Position numbers and translations under genes: made by a program. The notes beneath the pieces were generated by a model. The model searched no databases and had not been told where the DNA came from. It was given only the letters and a program-made list of their open reading frames with translations. From the NCBI GenBank assembly GCA_964478455.1, contig CAYZJD010000011.1, positions 1-28,540 on the forward strand: DNA of 28,540 nt, read 5' to 3'. The DNA comes from CAYZJD01 sp964478455 (GTDB lineage: Bacteria; Acidobacteriota; Terriglobia; Bryobacterales; Bryobacteraceae). The first letter of the stretch is position 1. Each line of letters opens with the position of its first letter. Shown here piece after piece: positions 17,239 through 25,096 of this stretch.

Positions 17239-18168
17239 ATGACAAACCAACAGCGACCGGTGCTCGGATTCCTGGTTGGAGTCCTGGCAGTCGTGCTTGC
17301 CTTGTCGTTCCCGGTTCAAGCAGACACAACCTGGGTAAGGATGGCCACACCCCGGTTCGAGCTTTACACCAACCTGAGCGAACACGCGGGCCGGCAGACG
17401 CTCGCCTGGTTCGAGCAGGCGCATCAGGCGGTCACCTCGGAGCTGCCAGCCGCCCAGCGTTCCACCCGGCCGGTGCGCATTTACCTATTCGCTTCCGAGG
17501 AAGACTTCGAGCCTTACCGCGCCTCAGAGGTCTCGCTCGGATATGCTCTGCGCGGGCGTGACCGCAGCTATGTCGCGATTCAGTTCTCCGGACCTGCCAC
17601 CCGGCGCATCATTGTGCACGAGTATGTTCATCTGGTGCTGCAATCCATGAAGTTCCGGATGCCGCACTGGCTCGAGGAAGGGACGGCGGAGTTCTACTCC
17701 AACCTTGGGGTGTTCGACTCGCGGCTGTATGCAGGTCTGCCGGCCGCGGATCACGTCATGACCCTGACACGGCTGCCGCTGCTCGACGCCGAGACGTTCC
17801 GCGCCGTGGACGGGCAAGTCCCCTACCAGGTCGAGCGATACCGAACGGGCGTTTTCTACTCGCAAAGCTGGGGGCTGGTCCATATGCTAACGATGCAGCC
17901 CGGGTACCGCGAGAGGTTCCCGGTGTTCACGGCGATGATCCGGCGCGGCACAGACCAGGAACAGGCCTTCGAGGCCGCTTTCGGCAAATCCTTGGAGGAG
18001 GCCTTCCGAGACCTGGCCGCTTACGTTAATGAGGGGCGGATCCAAGCCATGCAACTGAGAGTAGCGCCCATCCGGTGGTTACAGATTTCGCCGACACGAC
18101 GTTTGTCCGACGAGGAAATCGCGCCGGTGCTTGAGGAACTTCTGAGCGAGCTAAACAGCGCTCGATAA
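17239..18168 (+). CDS. secreted HEYVH gluzincin-like peptidase, short form
   Basis: The ATG at 17239 has GGAG 7 nt upstream and starts a clean signal peptide (1-28, ending FPVQA); the GTG at 17209 would bury it. The 309-residue product parallels the catalytic part of the upstream TPR protein: PRFELYTN for RHFEVFTD, HEYVH (127-131), WLEEGTAEFYS (144-154) with Glu147 as probable third ligand, and TGVFYSQSWGLVHML for TGVFYAQSWALVHML. It lacks the TPR and OB-like parts and ends in a short acidic tail. The pair most likely arose by tandem duplication with gain or loss of the C-terminal module. The stop is 16 nt from the stop of the opposing epimerase. Confidence 0.85.
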   Translation: MTNQQRPVLGFLVGVLAVVLALSFPVQADTTWVRMATPRFELYTNLSEHAGRQTLAWFEQAHQAVTSELPAAQRSTRPVRIYLFASEEDFEPYRASEVSLGYALRGRDRSYVAIQFSGPATRRIIVHEYVHLVLQSMKFRMPHWLEEGTAEFYSNLGVFDSRLYAGLPAADHVMTLTRLPLLDAETFRAVDGQVPYQVERYRTGVFYSQSWGLVHMLTMQPGYRERFPVFTAMIRRGTDQEQAFEAAFGKSLEEAFRDLAAYVNEGRIQAMQLRVAPIRWLQISPTRRLSDEEIAPVLEELLSELNSAR

Positions 18169-18184
18169 CCCTGCGCGGCCTGCC

Positions 18185-19141
18185 CTAATCGAGCTTCCCT
18201 TCTGCCTTGAGCCGCTCGAAAATATCGAGCGTCCGCCCCATCCCGTCTTCGAGGGAGGTCTTCGGGATTCCGGGCACGAGGCTCCTCAGCCGGGAATCGT
18301 CCAGGCGGCAAGCGATGGGAACCTGTGAGCCGGCGGCGGTGATGAGGCGCGCCGCTCCGGGCCGCAGCCGATCCAGGCGACTGATGAAGTCCTCGATGGT
18401 CACCACGTCTCCCGCAAGATTGAAGACGTGGGCGCCCTCGAGACGAGCGAGCAGGCAGGCCACGAAGGCTTCGGCCACGTCGCCTGCATATTGCAGATCG
18501 ATGGGGCCGATGATGCCGATCTCGAACGAACGCTGCATGACGACAGACTTCATCGCCAGGGTCGGCCCGGCGGTGAGGCCGGTGTCCCGGCCCACGCCGT
18601 AGACCGTCCAGGGTCGCAGGCCAATGCTTGAGACTCCATCGCATTCGTAGAAGACACGCGCATTCTGCTCGTTGGCGTGTTTGAAGACGCCGTAGTGTGT
18701 CGACGGCATCGGTGGCTCGTGCTCCCCGAGTGGGCGGGCTTCGTAAGCCTCCGGCGGTCCCCACACCGCGGCGGAGCTTGCGTAGACGACACGCACCGGC
18801 CGTCCCGCCTCACGGGCCGCTTCGAAGACGTTCAACGTACCGATCACGTTCACCAGCGCGCCGGCGGCCGGCTGCTGCTGACAGAAGGGGATGAGCGTCG
18901 CCGCCAGGTGAACGATGTGCGTGATGCCGTGGTCGCGTACCAGTGCCTTCACGCGGTCACAGTCCTCGATGCGTCCGGTTTCCGCTTTCACCTTGGCTGC
19001 GGCCCAGGCGGGCGCAATCATCGACAGGCGCCGGAAGTCCGCGCTGAGATCGAATGCGACGACGTCGATATCGCGCTCGATCAGCGCTTTCATCACCCAC
19101 GCCCCGATGCACCCCTGGGCACCTGTTACCAGAACGCGCAT
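18185..19141 (-). CDS. NAD-dependent epimerase/dehydratase (extended SDR)
   Basis: Started at MRVLVTG (19141) the protein has 318 residues; an ATG four codons upstream is possible, but the Rossmann strand normally begins at once. GAQGCIG (7-13) is the NAD-binding glycine motif. SSAAVWG (122-128) and YGVFK (150-154) provide the catalytic Ser, Tyr150 and Lys154. RPWTVYGVGRD and the C-terminal substrate domain are typical of sugar-nucleotide epimerases and related NAD-dependent enzymes, but the substrate is not readable. No polysaccharide cluster surrounds it. It lies 139 nt after the porin gene on the same strand, across two inverted repeats, so it probably has its own promoter or depends on read-through. 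Confidence 0.88.
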   Translation of the reverse strand: MRVLVTGAQGCIGAWVMKALIERDIDVVAFDLSADFRRLSMIAPAWAAAKVKAETGRIEDCDRVKALVRDHGITHIVHLAATLIPFCQQQPAAGALVNVIGTLNVFEAAREAGRPVRVVYASSAAVWGPPEAYEARPLGEHEPPMPSTHYGVFKHANEQNARVFYECDGVSSIGLRPWTVYGVGRDTGLTAGPTLAMKSVVMQRSFEIGIIGPIDLQYAGDVAEAFVACLLARLEGAHVFNLAGDVVTIEDFISRLDRLRPGAARLITAAGSQVPIACRLDDSRLRSLVPGIPKTSLEDGMGRTLDIFERLKAEGKLD

Positions 19142-19164
19142 ACCGTGTCCCATCAGCGTACAAC

Positions 19165-19228
19165 CGGGGACAGCCCGTATGTTTCCGGGTCGCGGCGCTG
19201 CGCAAAGGAAACATGCGTGCTGTCCCCG
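19165..19228. repeat. REP-like imperfect inverted repeat
   Basis: Two 22-nt arms, 19165-19186 and 19207-19228, pair with only two mismatches around a 20-nt loop. Left arm begins CGGGGACAGC, right arm ends GCTGTCCCCG. It sits between porin and epimerase, in no gene. The size, GC-rich foot and internal loop recall REP/REPIN palindromes mobilised by REP-associated tyrosine transposases. No such transposase is in the window, and copy number in the genome is unknown. Confidence 0.6.
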
Positions 19229-19262
19229 TCAGAAGGTCCGCTTCGGGCGGCGCCACACGAGG

Positions 19263-19282
19263 GAGGAACACTCGTGTTCCTC
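19263..19282 (-). terminator. hairpin at the porin stop, possible terminator
   Basis: GAGGAACAC and GTGTTCCTC form a perfect 9-bp stem with a 2-nt centre that overlaps the porin TGA. No T-run follows on the minus strand. An alternative stem, ACACGAG (19255-19261) with CTCGTGT (19271-19277), uses part of the same bases, so the two folds exclude each other. Confidence 0.4.
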
Positions 19283-20822
19283 AGAAGGTGAAGGCTAGCT
19301 GGCCCAGGTAGCGGAAGGTGGCGTTGGCGCCGCGCTGGAGCGGCACGAAGAACTGGGCCGACGGATCGCTGCCCCGCCGCTGATTCTGGAGGAACAGCAG
19401 GTTCTGCCACTGGAGGAAGTTCGTCAGCCCGAGATCGAACCGCAAGGCGTGGACGGAGATATTGACGCCGGAACCTGTCCCGAGATCGTCGTCGGTGAAC
19501 TGCGAAATCATCGAGTTGGCGTCCTTAATGGCGAACTGGTAGAGGAACCGGGTATCACCGAACCGTTTCACCGACCCCAGGTTCGCCGATGCCATGAACG
19601 CGTCGCGCAGACGGGGGGCGCCCACGTTGCGCGCCGCCTGGAAGTCGAACCACAAGGGCATTTCGCGGGCGCCGACCTTCACTCCCTTGCGCTCCAACCG
19701 GTATCCGAGGTGGGCGATGTGGAAGTCCGGCGCGGCGTAGATGGCGCCTCCAGGCTGCGTTGTGCCGTTGCCGGTGGCTCCGATCGGACCCGAGAGAGCC
19801 AGCCCGATGGCATTGCTCACCACGACGGGAAAACCGCTTGCCGTCGAGGCCAGTTGAATCTGATCGGGATTGCGGTAAATCTTGACGCCTCCGAGAACCT
19901 GGTGGCTCCAGGCACTGCCCAGGTTGCCGCGCAGCACTGCGCCTGGATGGAACAGGTTCGCGCTCCGCACCTTCTGTCCGACCTGGTAGCCGGCATTCAC
20001 GTACGGGGAATTCGCAGGCAGCACGTACACGCCCGGGTTCGTCAGTAAGTACTCGCCCGCTCGAAACTCGACCGAAGTAAATCCGAGGGCATTGGAAGCG
20101 AGCGGCGCCTTCACGATCTGCTGGAATCCGTTGAACCGCACGTCGTCGTCCCAGAGAAACCGCATGTTGTCGGCGAACACCTCCTCCATCCGGCCGCCAC
20201 GCATGGAGAACCTAGAGCTCGGATGAAAGTCGATGTAAGCCTCAGCGATCGAGAATGGGTGTTTGGCGGCCAGACCGGCCATGTCCTGGTCGTTGGTGAT
20301 CGCGTTGTTAAGCGGACCGGTCGAAAGCTGCATGTGGAAACGGAAGCGCGGATCGATCTCTTTGTCCACGTTCATGCGCAGGCGGTAGCGACTGCGGACA
20401 TTTTGCAGCGGCGGCGCGATTTCGTTGGCGGAACGCGCCTGCACGTCGAGCCGGTAGCGGAAGTCTCCGCTGAAGCGGAAGCCGCCGAGGTTCCTCAGTC
20501 CTTCATCGGCCGTCTTGGCCAGTTGCTCCAGGCTGACAGTAGTCTTCGTACCGGATCCCTGGGCAGGCTCCTGTGGCTGGCGATTCTTGGCAGACGAAAG
20601 CGCCTGCCCCACACCCTGAGACTGCACGATGCCAGCGAGTTGCTCGAGGAGTGCGCCCTGCTCGGCGAGCTTGGCACGGAGTTCGTCGATTTCCGCCCGT
20701 TGAAGCGTGACCTGCTCCTTCAGCGCGCGGACCTCATCATCGGCCGCGCTCTCGGCGTGAGAACGAGGCGCGGACCCCAACAACAGGGCGGCCATAGCCG
20801 CAATTGCGATCGTTTTGAGCAT
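19281..20822 (-). CDS. putative outer-membrane porin
   Basis: The 513-residue protein has a signal peptide (1-23, ending PRSHA). A short periplasmic coiled coil follows (about 28-70; EVRALKEQVTLQRAEIDELR), then a Gln/Ser-rich linker, then a beta-barrel-like region of alternating strands (FRFSGDFRYRLDVQARS, YRLRMNVDKEIDPRFRFHMQ). It ends in phenylalanine (LGQLAFTF), the outer-membrane insertion signal. The layout is that of coiled-coil-tethered porins. It is 82 nt downstream of phoR on the same strand, which suggests a role in phosphate or anion entry (inference from position only); no PHO-box-like repeat was seen in that spacer. No clear ribosome binding site precedes the ATG. Confidence 0.82.
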   Translation of the reverse strand: MLKTIAIAAMAALLLGSAPRSHAESAADDEVRALKEQVTLQRAEIDELRAKLAEQGALLEQLAGIVQSQGVGQALSSAKNRQPQEPAQGSGTKTTVSLEQLAKTADEGLRNLGGFRFSGDFRYRLDVQARSANEIAPPLQNVRSRYRLRMNVDKEIDPRFRFHMQLSTGPLNNAITNDQDMAGLAAKHPFSIAEAYIDFHPSSRFSMRGGRMEEVFADNMRFLWDDDVRFNGFQQIVKAPLASNALGFTSVEFRAGEYLLTNPGVYVLPANSPYVNAGYQVGQKVRSANLFHPGAVLRGNLGSAWSHQVLGGVKIYRNPDQIQLASTASGFPVVVSNAIGLALSGPIGATGNGTTQPGGAIYAAPDFHIAHLGYRLERKGVKVGAREMPLWFDFQAARNVGAPRLRDAFMASANLGSVKRFGDTRFLYQFAIKDANSMISQFTDDDLGTGSGVNISVHALRFDLGLTNFLQWQNLLFLQNQRRGSDPSAQFFVPLQRGANATFRYLGQLAFTF

Positions 20823-20882
20823 GTGCGGATTCGTTTCGATTGAGAAAGAAATCGACTACCAACCAATTACGATAACGCGCCG

Positions 20883-20902
20883 CTGCAAGGACAAAGTTGC
20901 AG
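20883..20902 (-). other. short inverted repeat just after phoR
   Basis: CTGCAA and TTGCAG pair over 6 bp with an 8-nt loop, 2 nt beyond the phoR stop. There is no T-run. It could weaken read-through from phoR into the porin gene or stabilise the upstream mRNA end; the stem is short enough to be chance. Confidence 0.3.
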
Positions 20903-20904
20903 TC

Positions 20905-22674
20905 TCATGACGGTTCGGTTACAGCCAGAGGAAGGGTCAGCGTGAAACGCGATCCTTTGCCGAGTTGGCTCTCAACAGCGACGGCGCCGCCCATCCTTTC
21001 CACGATGTGCTTCACAATCGACAGCCCCAGCCCCGTGCCGCCCACCTCCCGCGATCGCGCCTTGTCCACGCGATAGAAGCGCTCGAAGATGCGCGGCAGG
21101 TCCTCGGACGGGATGCCGATCCCGTTGTCCGCAACGGTTATGTGCAGCCTGCCATCGCTGGTCCGCTCCGTCTCGATCCAGACTTCGCCGCCAGGACGGT
21201 TGAATTTCACCGCGTTGTCGAGGAGGTTCACCAAAGCCTGTTCCAGCCGGATCCGGCCTCCGATGACGTACTCATCGGCGAGCCGGCCGCGATGGATTCG
21301 GATCTCGCGGGCACGCGCTTCGGGCTCCACATTCCCAAGCGCCGTTTCGATCGCTTCCCGCACGGAGATCCGGGCCGGCGGCGGGACAGGCTCGGCGGAT
21401 TCGAGTTCCGAGAGGACCAGAAGGTCGGCCGCGATGTTGTTCAACCGCAGCGTATGAGCCCGGATGATCTCGAGAAACCTGCGGTTGTTCTCCATGTCCT
21501 CGAGGCCGCCGTCCAGAAGCGTTTCGGTATAGCCCTGGATCGCCGCCAGCGGCGTGCGCAGTTCGTGCGACACGTTGGCCACGAAGTCGCGCCTTACCCG
21601 CTCCAGGCGTTCCAGATCGGTGATGTCATGCAGAACAGCGATAGCGCCTCTCCGCGACCGGGCCTCGAGCGGCGCCGCCTGGATCTCGAACGCATGGCCG
21701 TCGGCCGCCGCAAGCTGGAGGCGCTGTTTTTGAAACTCGCCCGTCACCAGCGCGCGGGACAGCATATCCAGGAACTGCGGGTCCCTCACCAATTCCAGCA
21801 AGGGGAGCCGCTCGGGGATGGGCAGGCGCGCTCCCACCGCCCGGGCGAAAGCCTCGTTGCAGAAAGTCACGCAGAGCTCATTGTCCACCGCCAGAACGCC
21901 TTCGACCATGCTTGACAGGATCGCCTCGCGCCGCGCGGATTCCAGCCTCAGCCGGTCCACCATTTCGCGCAGTTGCTCCGCCATCCTGTTGAGCGAACGC
22001 GCCAGGTCTCCGAGTTCGTCGGCCGGCTCGGGCGCCAGCGTTTCCGAGAATCGCGCGTGGACCAGGCCCTCGGCGAATGACTGGAGCCGCCGGATCCGCC
22101 GTGTGAGCGACCTGGAGATGAGATAGGCCGCGGCCAACATGACCGTGGCGGCCAGCAACGAAGCCCTCAGGATCCGCCAGCGCACGGCGGAGATGGCCGC
22201 GTCCAACTCCCGCACTGGCACCGCTAGCCGCAGCACGTAGCCGGGCTCGCCTTTGTAAGTTGCCGGCACCGCGAGATACACCAGGTCGCGGTTGAGGGTG
22301 GCGCTGTAACGGACTGCCACCCCACGGCGCCCTTCCAGCGCTGCGCGAACTTCGGGCCTCCCGGCGTGATTCTCCATGGTTCGGGCATCGTGCTCGGAAT
22401 CGGCCAGGACCGTTCCCCGCGGATCGATGACAGTGACTCGCGATTGCCCCCTTCGGTGCATGTCCCTGGCCCACCGGCCGAGGTCCGCCGAGGCGGCGCT
22501 GCCCAGATCCTCTTTGACGATCCTCGCCTGTGCCTCCAACTGGCGTTCAACGCTTCCCACTTCCCGGGTTGCGGTGAAGCGTGTTAAGTACGAATCGAGA
22601 ACGAAGACGGTCACGGCGATCAGCGCGAAAGCGCTCAGGAACAGCTTCCGAAAGATGGGGCTGCGCAGCGTCAT
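20905..22674 (-). CDS. phoR: phosphate-regulon sensor histidine kinase PhoR
   Basis: The 589-residue kinase has a membrane segment at about 10-30 and a periplasmic loop of about 135 residues. A second membrane segment lies at about 168-188, followed by HAMP (189-240), PAS (about 245-355; VEGVLAVDNELCVTFCNEAF), HisKA with phospho-acceptor His370 in VANVSHELRTPLAAIQGYT, and a HATPase domain (LVNLLDNAVKFN, DNGIGIPSEDLPRIFERFYR, GTGLGLSIVKHIVERMGG). The large sensor loop is of the Bacillus PhoR/WalK kind, unlike the minimal loop of enterobacterial PhoR. Assignment rests on domain order and on its position 45 nt after phoU. Its response regulator PhoB/PhoP is not in the window, which is unusual since the two are normally adjacent. 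Confidence 0.85.
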   Translation of the reverse strand: MTLRSPIFRKLFLSAFALIAVTVFVLDSYLTRFTATREVGSVERQLEAQARIVKEDLGSAASADLGRWARDMHRRGQSRVTVIDPRGTVLADSEHDARTMENHAGRPEVRAALEGRRGVAVRYSATLNRDLVYLAVPATYKGEPGYVLRLAVPVRELDAAISAVRWRILRASLLAATVMLAAAYLISRSLTRRIRRLQSFAEGLVHARFSETLAPEPADELGDLARSLNRMAEQLREMVDRLRLESARREAILSSMVEGVLAVDNELCVTFCNEAFARAVGARLPIPERLPLLELVRDPQFLDMLSRALVTGEFQKQRLQLAAADGHAFEIQAAPLEARSRRGAIAVLHDITDLERLERVRRDFVANVSHELRTPLAAIQGYTETLLDGGLEDMENNRRFLEIIRAHTLRLNNIAADLLVLSELESAEPVPPPARISVREAIETALGNVEPEARAREIRIHRGRLADEYVIGGRIRLEQALVNLLDNAVKFNRPGGEVWIETERTSDGRLHITVADNGIGIPSEDLPRIFERFYRVDKARSREVGGTGLGLSIVKHIVERMGGAVAVESQLGKGSRFTLTLPLAVTEPS

Positions 22675-22719
22675 GGCTCAGCCGTCGCAATCGGGGGCGC
22701 CGAAGCAGCGGCTCTCGGG

Positions 22720-23382
22720 TTAGCTGCGAAGCTCGGCATGATGACGCACGTCGATCCCCTGCACCAGGAACAGGACGTCCTCCGCGATGTTGGTGGCATG
22801 GTCGGCGATGCGCTCCAGATTGCGGGCGACGAACAGCAGATCGAGAGCGCGGGAGATGGTCGATGGCTCGTGTTCCATGAAACGAACAAGCTCCCCGTAA
22901 ATGGCGTCCCGCAGGTCGTCGACCGCATCGTCGGAGACGAGCACGTTGCGCGCGAGTTCCGGATCGCGCCTGACGAAGGAGTCGAGACTGTTTCGTACCA
23001 TCGATTCCACCAGCCGGGCCATCCGGGGGATGTCGATGAGGGGTTTAATCGCGGGCTGCCGCAGCAGGGAGAGGGCGCGTTCGACAATGTTCACCGCCAG
23101 GTCGCCCATCCGTTCCAGGTCGTTGTTGATCTTGATGGCGGCGGTCAGGAAGCGCAGATCCTTGGCCATCGGCTGCTGGAGCGCGAGCAGTTGCGTCGCC
23201 AGGTCGTCGATCTCGATCTCCATCTGGTTGATCCGCGCTTCGTTCAGAAGCACCCGCTGTGCGCGCCCTTCGTCCCTCGCGGTGAGCGACAGCACGCTCG
23301 CGTGAATCGCCGACTCCACCAAACCCGCCATCTCCAGCAGGCGCCGCTGCAATTCCTCAAGTGCTTCCTGAAAGTGACGCAA
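22720..23382 (-). CDS. phoU: phosphate signalling protein PhoU
   Basis: The 220-residue protein consists of two PhoU three-helix repeats, each with its metal-binding signature: NNDLERMGDLAVNI in the first and ARNLERIADHATNI in the second. The start is TTG at 23382, with GGGGAG about 7 nt upstream; there is no in-frame ATG before a stop eight codons upstream, and the next ATG would remove the first helix (FQEALEELQRRLLEM). PhoU links PstSCAB to PhoR and restrains kinase activity when phosphate is plentiful. It lies 26 nt after pstB and 45 nt before phoR, so the three are probably on one transcript. Confidence 0.95.
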   Translation of the reverse strand: MRHFQEALEELQRRLLEMAGLVESAIHASVLSLTARDEGRAQRVLLNEARINQMEIEIDDLATQLLALQQPMAKDLRFLTAAIKINNDLERMGDLAVNIVERALSLLRQPAIKPLIDIPRMARLVESMVRNSLDSFVRRDPELARNVLVSDDAVDDLRDAIYGELVRFMEHEPSTISRALDLLFVARNLERIADHATNIAEDVLFLVQGIDVRHHAELRS

Positions 23383-23408
23383 TCCGCCGCTCCCCTGCCG
23401 ACTTCAGT

Positions 23409-24245
23409 CTAACCGAACCGCCCGGTGATGTAATCTTCCGTTTGTTTCTTCGAAGGGTTCGTGAAAACCACCTTCGTTCGATCGAATTCTATGAGCTTGC
23501 CCAGAAGGAAGAAACCGGTGTACTCGGCCACCCGCGCAGCCTGTTGCATGTTGTGCGTGACAATAACGATGGTGCAATTGTCCTTCAGCGTGAAAAGAAG
23601 TTCCTCGATTTTGGCCGTGGCTATCGGGTCCAGCGCCGAGCATGGCTCGTCCAGCAACAGGACTTCCGGGTTCACGGCCAGCGCCCGGGCGATGCACAAG
23701 CGCTGCTGCTGGCCGCCGGAAAGAGCGTAAGCCGATTTGTGCAGATGGTCTTTCACCTCGTCCCAAAGCGCCGCCCGGCGAAGGCTCTGCTCCACCGCAT
23801 CCCTCAGCGCCGCCCGGTTCAGATGTGCGTTGACGCGCAAGCCGTAAGCGACATTGTCGAAGATCGACTTCGGAAACGGATTGGACTTCTGGAACAGCAT
23901 GCCCACCCGGCGTCGGAGCTGCACCACATCCATCCGGAGGATGTTCTCCTCATCGAGCAGCACCTCGCCCTCCGCGCGGGCGTGACGGACGGTCTCGTAC
24001 ATGCGATTTAGAGTGCGCAAGAAGGTAGACTTCCCGCAACCGGACGGGCCGATAAGGGCGGTGACGCGGTTCTTGGGAATCTCCAGGCTGATGTCAAACA
24101 GCGCCTGGTGCGAACCGTAGTGGAAGTTCAGGTTGGAGACCCGCATCTTCGGGTCGAAGTCCCACGGCCTCCGCAACGGGGTGTCCGAACTCGGATCCTG
24201 GCTCTGCGTACCCAGCATGAGAGTAGGGTTCTCTTCCAGTGTCAT
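23409..24245 (-). CDS. pstB: phosphate ABC transporter ATP-binding protein PstB
   Basis: The 278-residue ATPase has Walker A GPSGCGKST (66-74), Q-loop MLFQKSNPFPKSIFDNVAYG, signature LSGGQQQRLCIARALA, Walker B VLLLDEPCSALDPIATAKIE and the switch histidine in IVTHNMQQAARV. The NPFPxSIFDNVAYGLR segment is specific to PstB. About 33 extra residues precede the usual beginning (MRVSNLNFHYG); Met34 could be the real start, but the upstream ATG lies just 2 nt after the pstA stop with GAGG at a fair distance, so coupling favours the long form. It powers high-affinity phosphate uptake through PstC and PstA. Confidence 0.96.
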   Translation of the reverse strand: MTLEENPTLMLGTQSQDPSSDTPLRRPWDFDPKMRVSNLNFHYGSHQALFDISLEIPKNRVTALIGPSGCGKSTFLRTLNRMYETVRHARAEGEVLLDEENILRMDVVQLRRRVGMLFQKSNPFPKSIFDNVAYGLRVNAHLNRAALRDAVEQSLRRAALWDEVKDHLHKSAYALSGGQQQRLCIARALAVNPEVLLLDEPCSALDPIATAKIEELLFTLKDNCTIVIVTHNMQQAARVAEYTGFFLLGKLIEFDRTKVVFTNPSKKQTEDYITGRFG

Positions 24246-24247
24246 GA

Positions 24248-25096
24248 TTACGAGCCTCGCGCGGCCTTGGGCGAGAGCACCAAGCGGGCGGTGACGTTGG
24301 CCAATAGCATCAGACCGAGCAGCACCAGGCCCGCAGCCCAGGCCTGCCGGTGCCAGTCGTCATAGGGAGCGATCGCATAGGTGAAAATCATGACCGGCAG
24401 CGAGGCCGCTGGTTGATCCCAGCCCTGGCTCCAGTAGCGGTTGTTGAAGCTGGTAAAGAGCAGCGGAGCGGTCTCCGCCGCCACGCGAGCCACGCCCAGA
24501 ATGACTCCTGTAAGGACCCCGCGGATGGCTGCGGGAATGACCACCGTGACCACGGTCCGGCATTTACTCGCCCCCAGCGCCAGCGCACCCTCGCGCAGGC
24601 TGTGCGGTACCGCCCGAAGGAACTGCTCCGTGCTTCGCACCGTGATGGGAACGATCATCACGCTGAGCGCGAGAGCGCCGGCCAGGGTGGAGAAACGCTT
24701 CATCGGCACCACGACCACGGCATAGGCGAAGATGCCGATGACGATGGAGGGCACGCCGTTCAGAAGGTCGGCCGTGTAGCGGATCAAGAAGGAATACCTC
24801 CTGCCGCCAAACTCCGCGAGGTAAATGCCTCCGACAAACCCAACTGGCACGCCGATAAGCGAGGCCAGCAGCACCAGTCGCGCGCTGCCCGTGATCGCGT
24901 TCGCCATCCCGCCGCCAGGCTCTCCGACCGGCTTGGGCAGTTGGGTGAAGAAGTCCCAGTTGATCGACCGCGCGCCGTTCCAGACAAGATAGCCGAGGAT
25001 GAAAAACAGCACCGACACCGTCGCGAGAGCACACAACGCTGTCAGGCTGAACATCAAACTGTTGACGGCCTTCCGCCAGTAAGAATGGAAACTCAT
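24248..25096 (-). CDS. pstA: phosphate ABC transporter permease PstA
   Basis: The 282-residue permease has six predicted membrane segments. The cytoplasmic EAA-type loop, REGALALGASKCRTVVTVV, contacts PstB. Family landmarks include GGIYLAEFGG, LLNGVPSIVIGIFAY and SLPVMIFTYAI. Its ATG overlaps the pstC stop by 4 nt, and pstB follows after 2 nt, so translation of the three is coupled. Together with PstC it forms the inner-membrane phosphate channel. Confidence 0.95.
   Translation of the reverse strand: MSFHSYWRKAVNSLMFSLTALCALATVSVLFFILGYLVWNGARSINWDFFTQLPKPVGEPGGGMANAITGSARLVLLASLIGVPVGFVGGIYLAEFGGRRYSFLIRYTADLLNGVPSIVIGIFAYAVVVVPMKRFSTLAGALALSVMIVPITVRSTEQFLRAVPHSLREGALALGASKCRTVVTVVIPAAIRGVLTGVILGVARVAAETAPLLFTSFNNRYWSQGWDQPAASLPVMIFTYAIAPYDDWHRQAWAAGLVLLGLMLLANVTARLVLSPKAARGS

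Noticed and set aside
19054..19311. Small plus-strand open frames over the epimerase start and REP-like repeat
   Set aside because: They run through the inverted repeats and lack ribosome binding sites or any motif.
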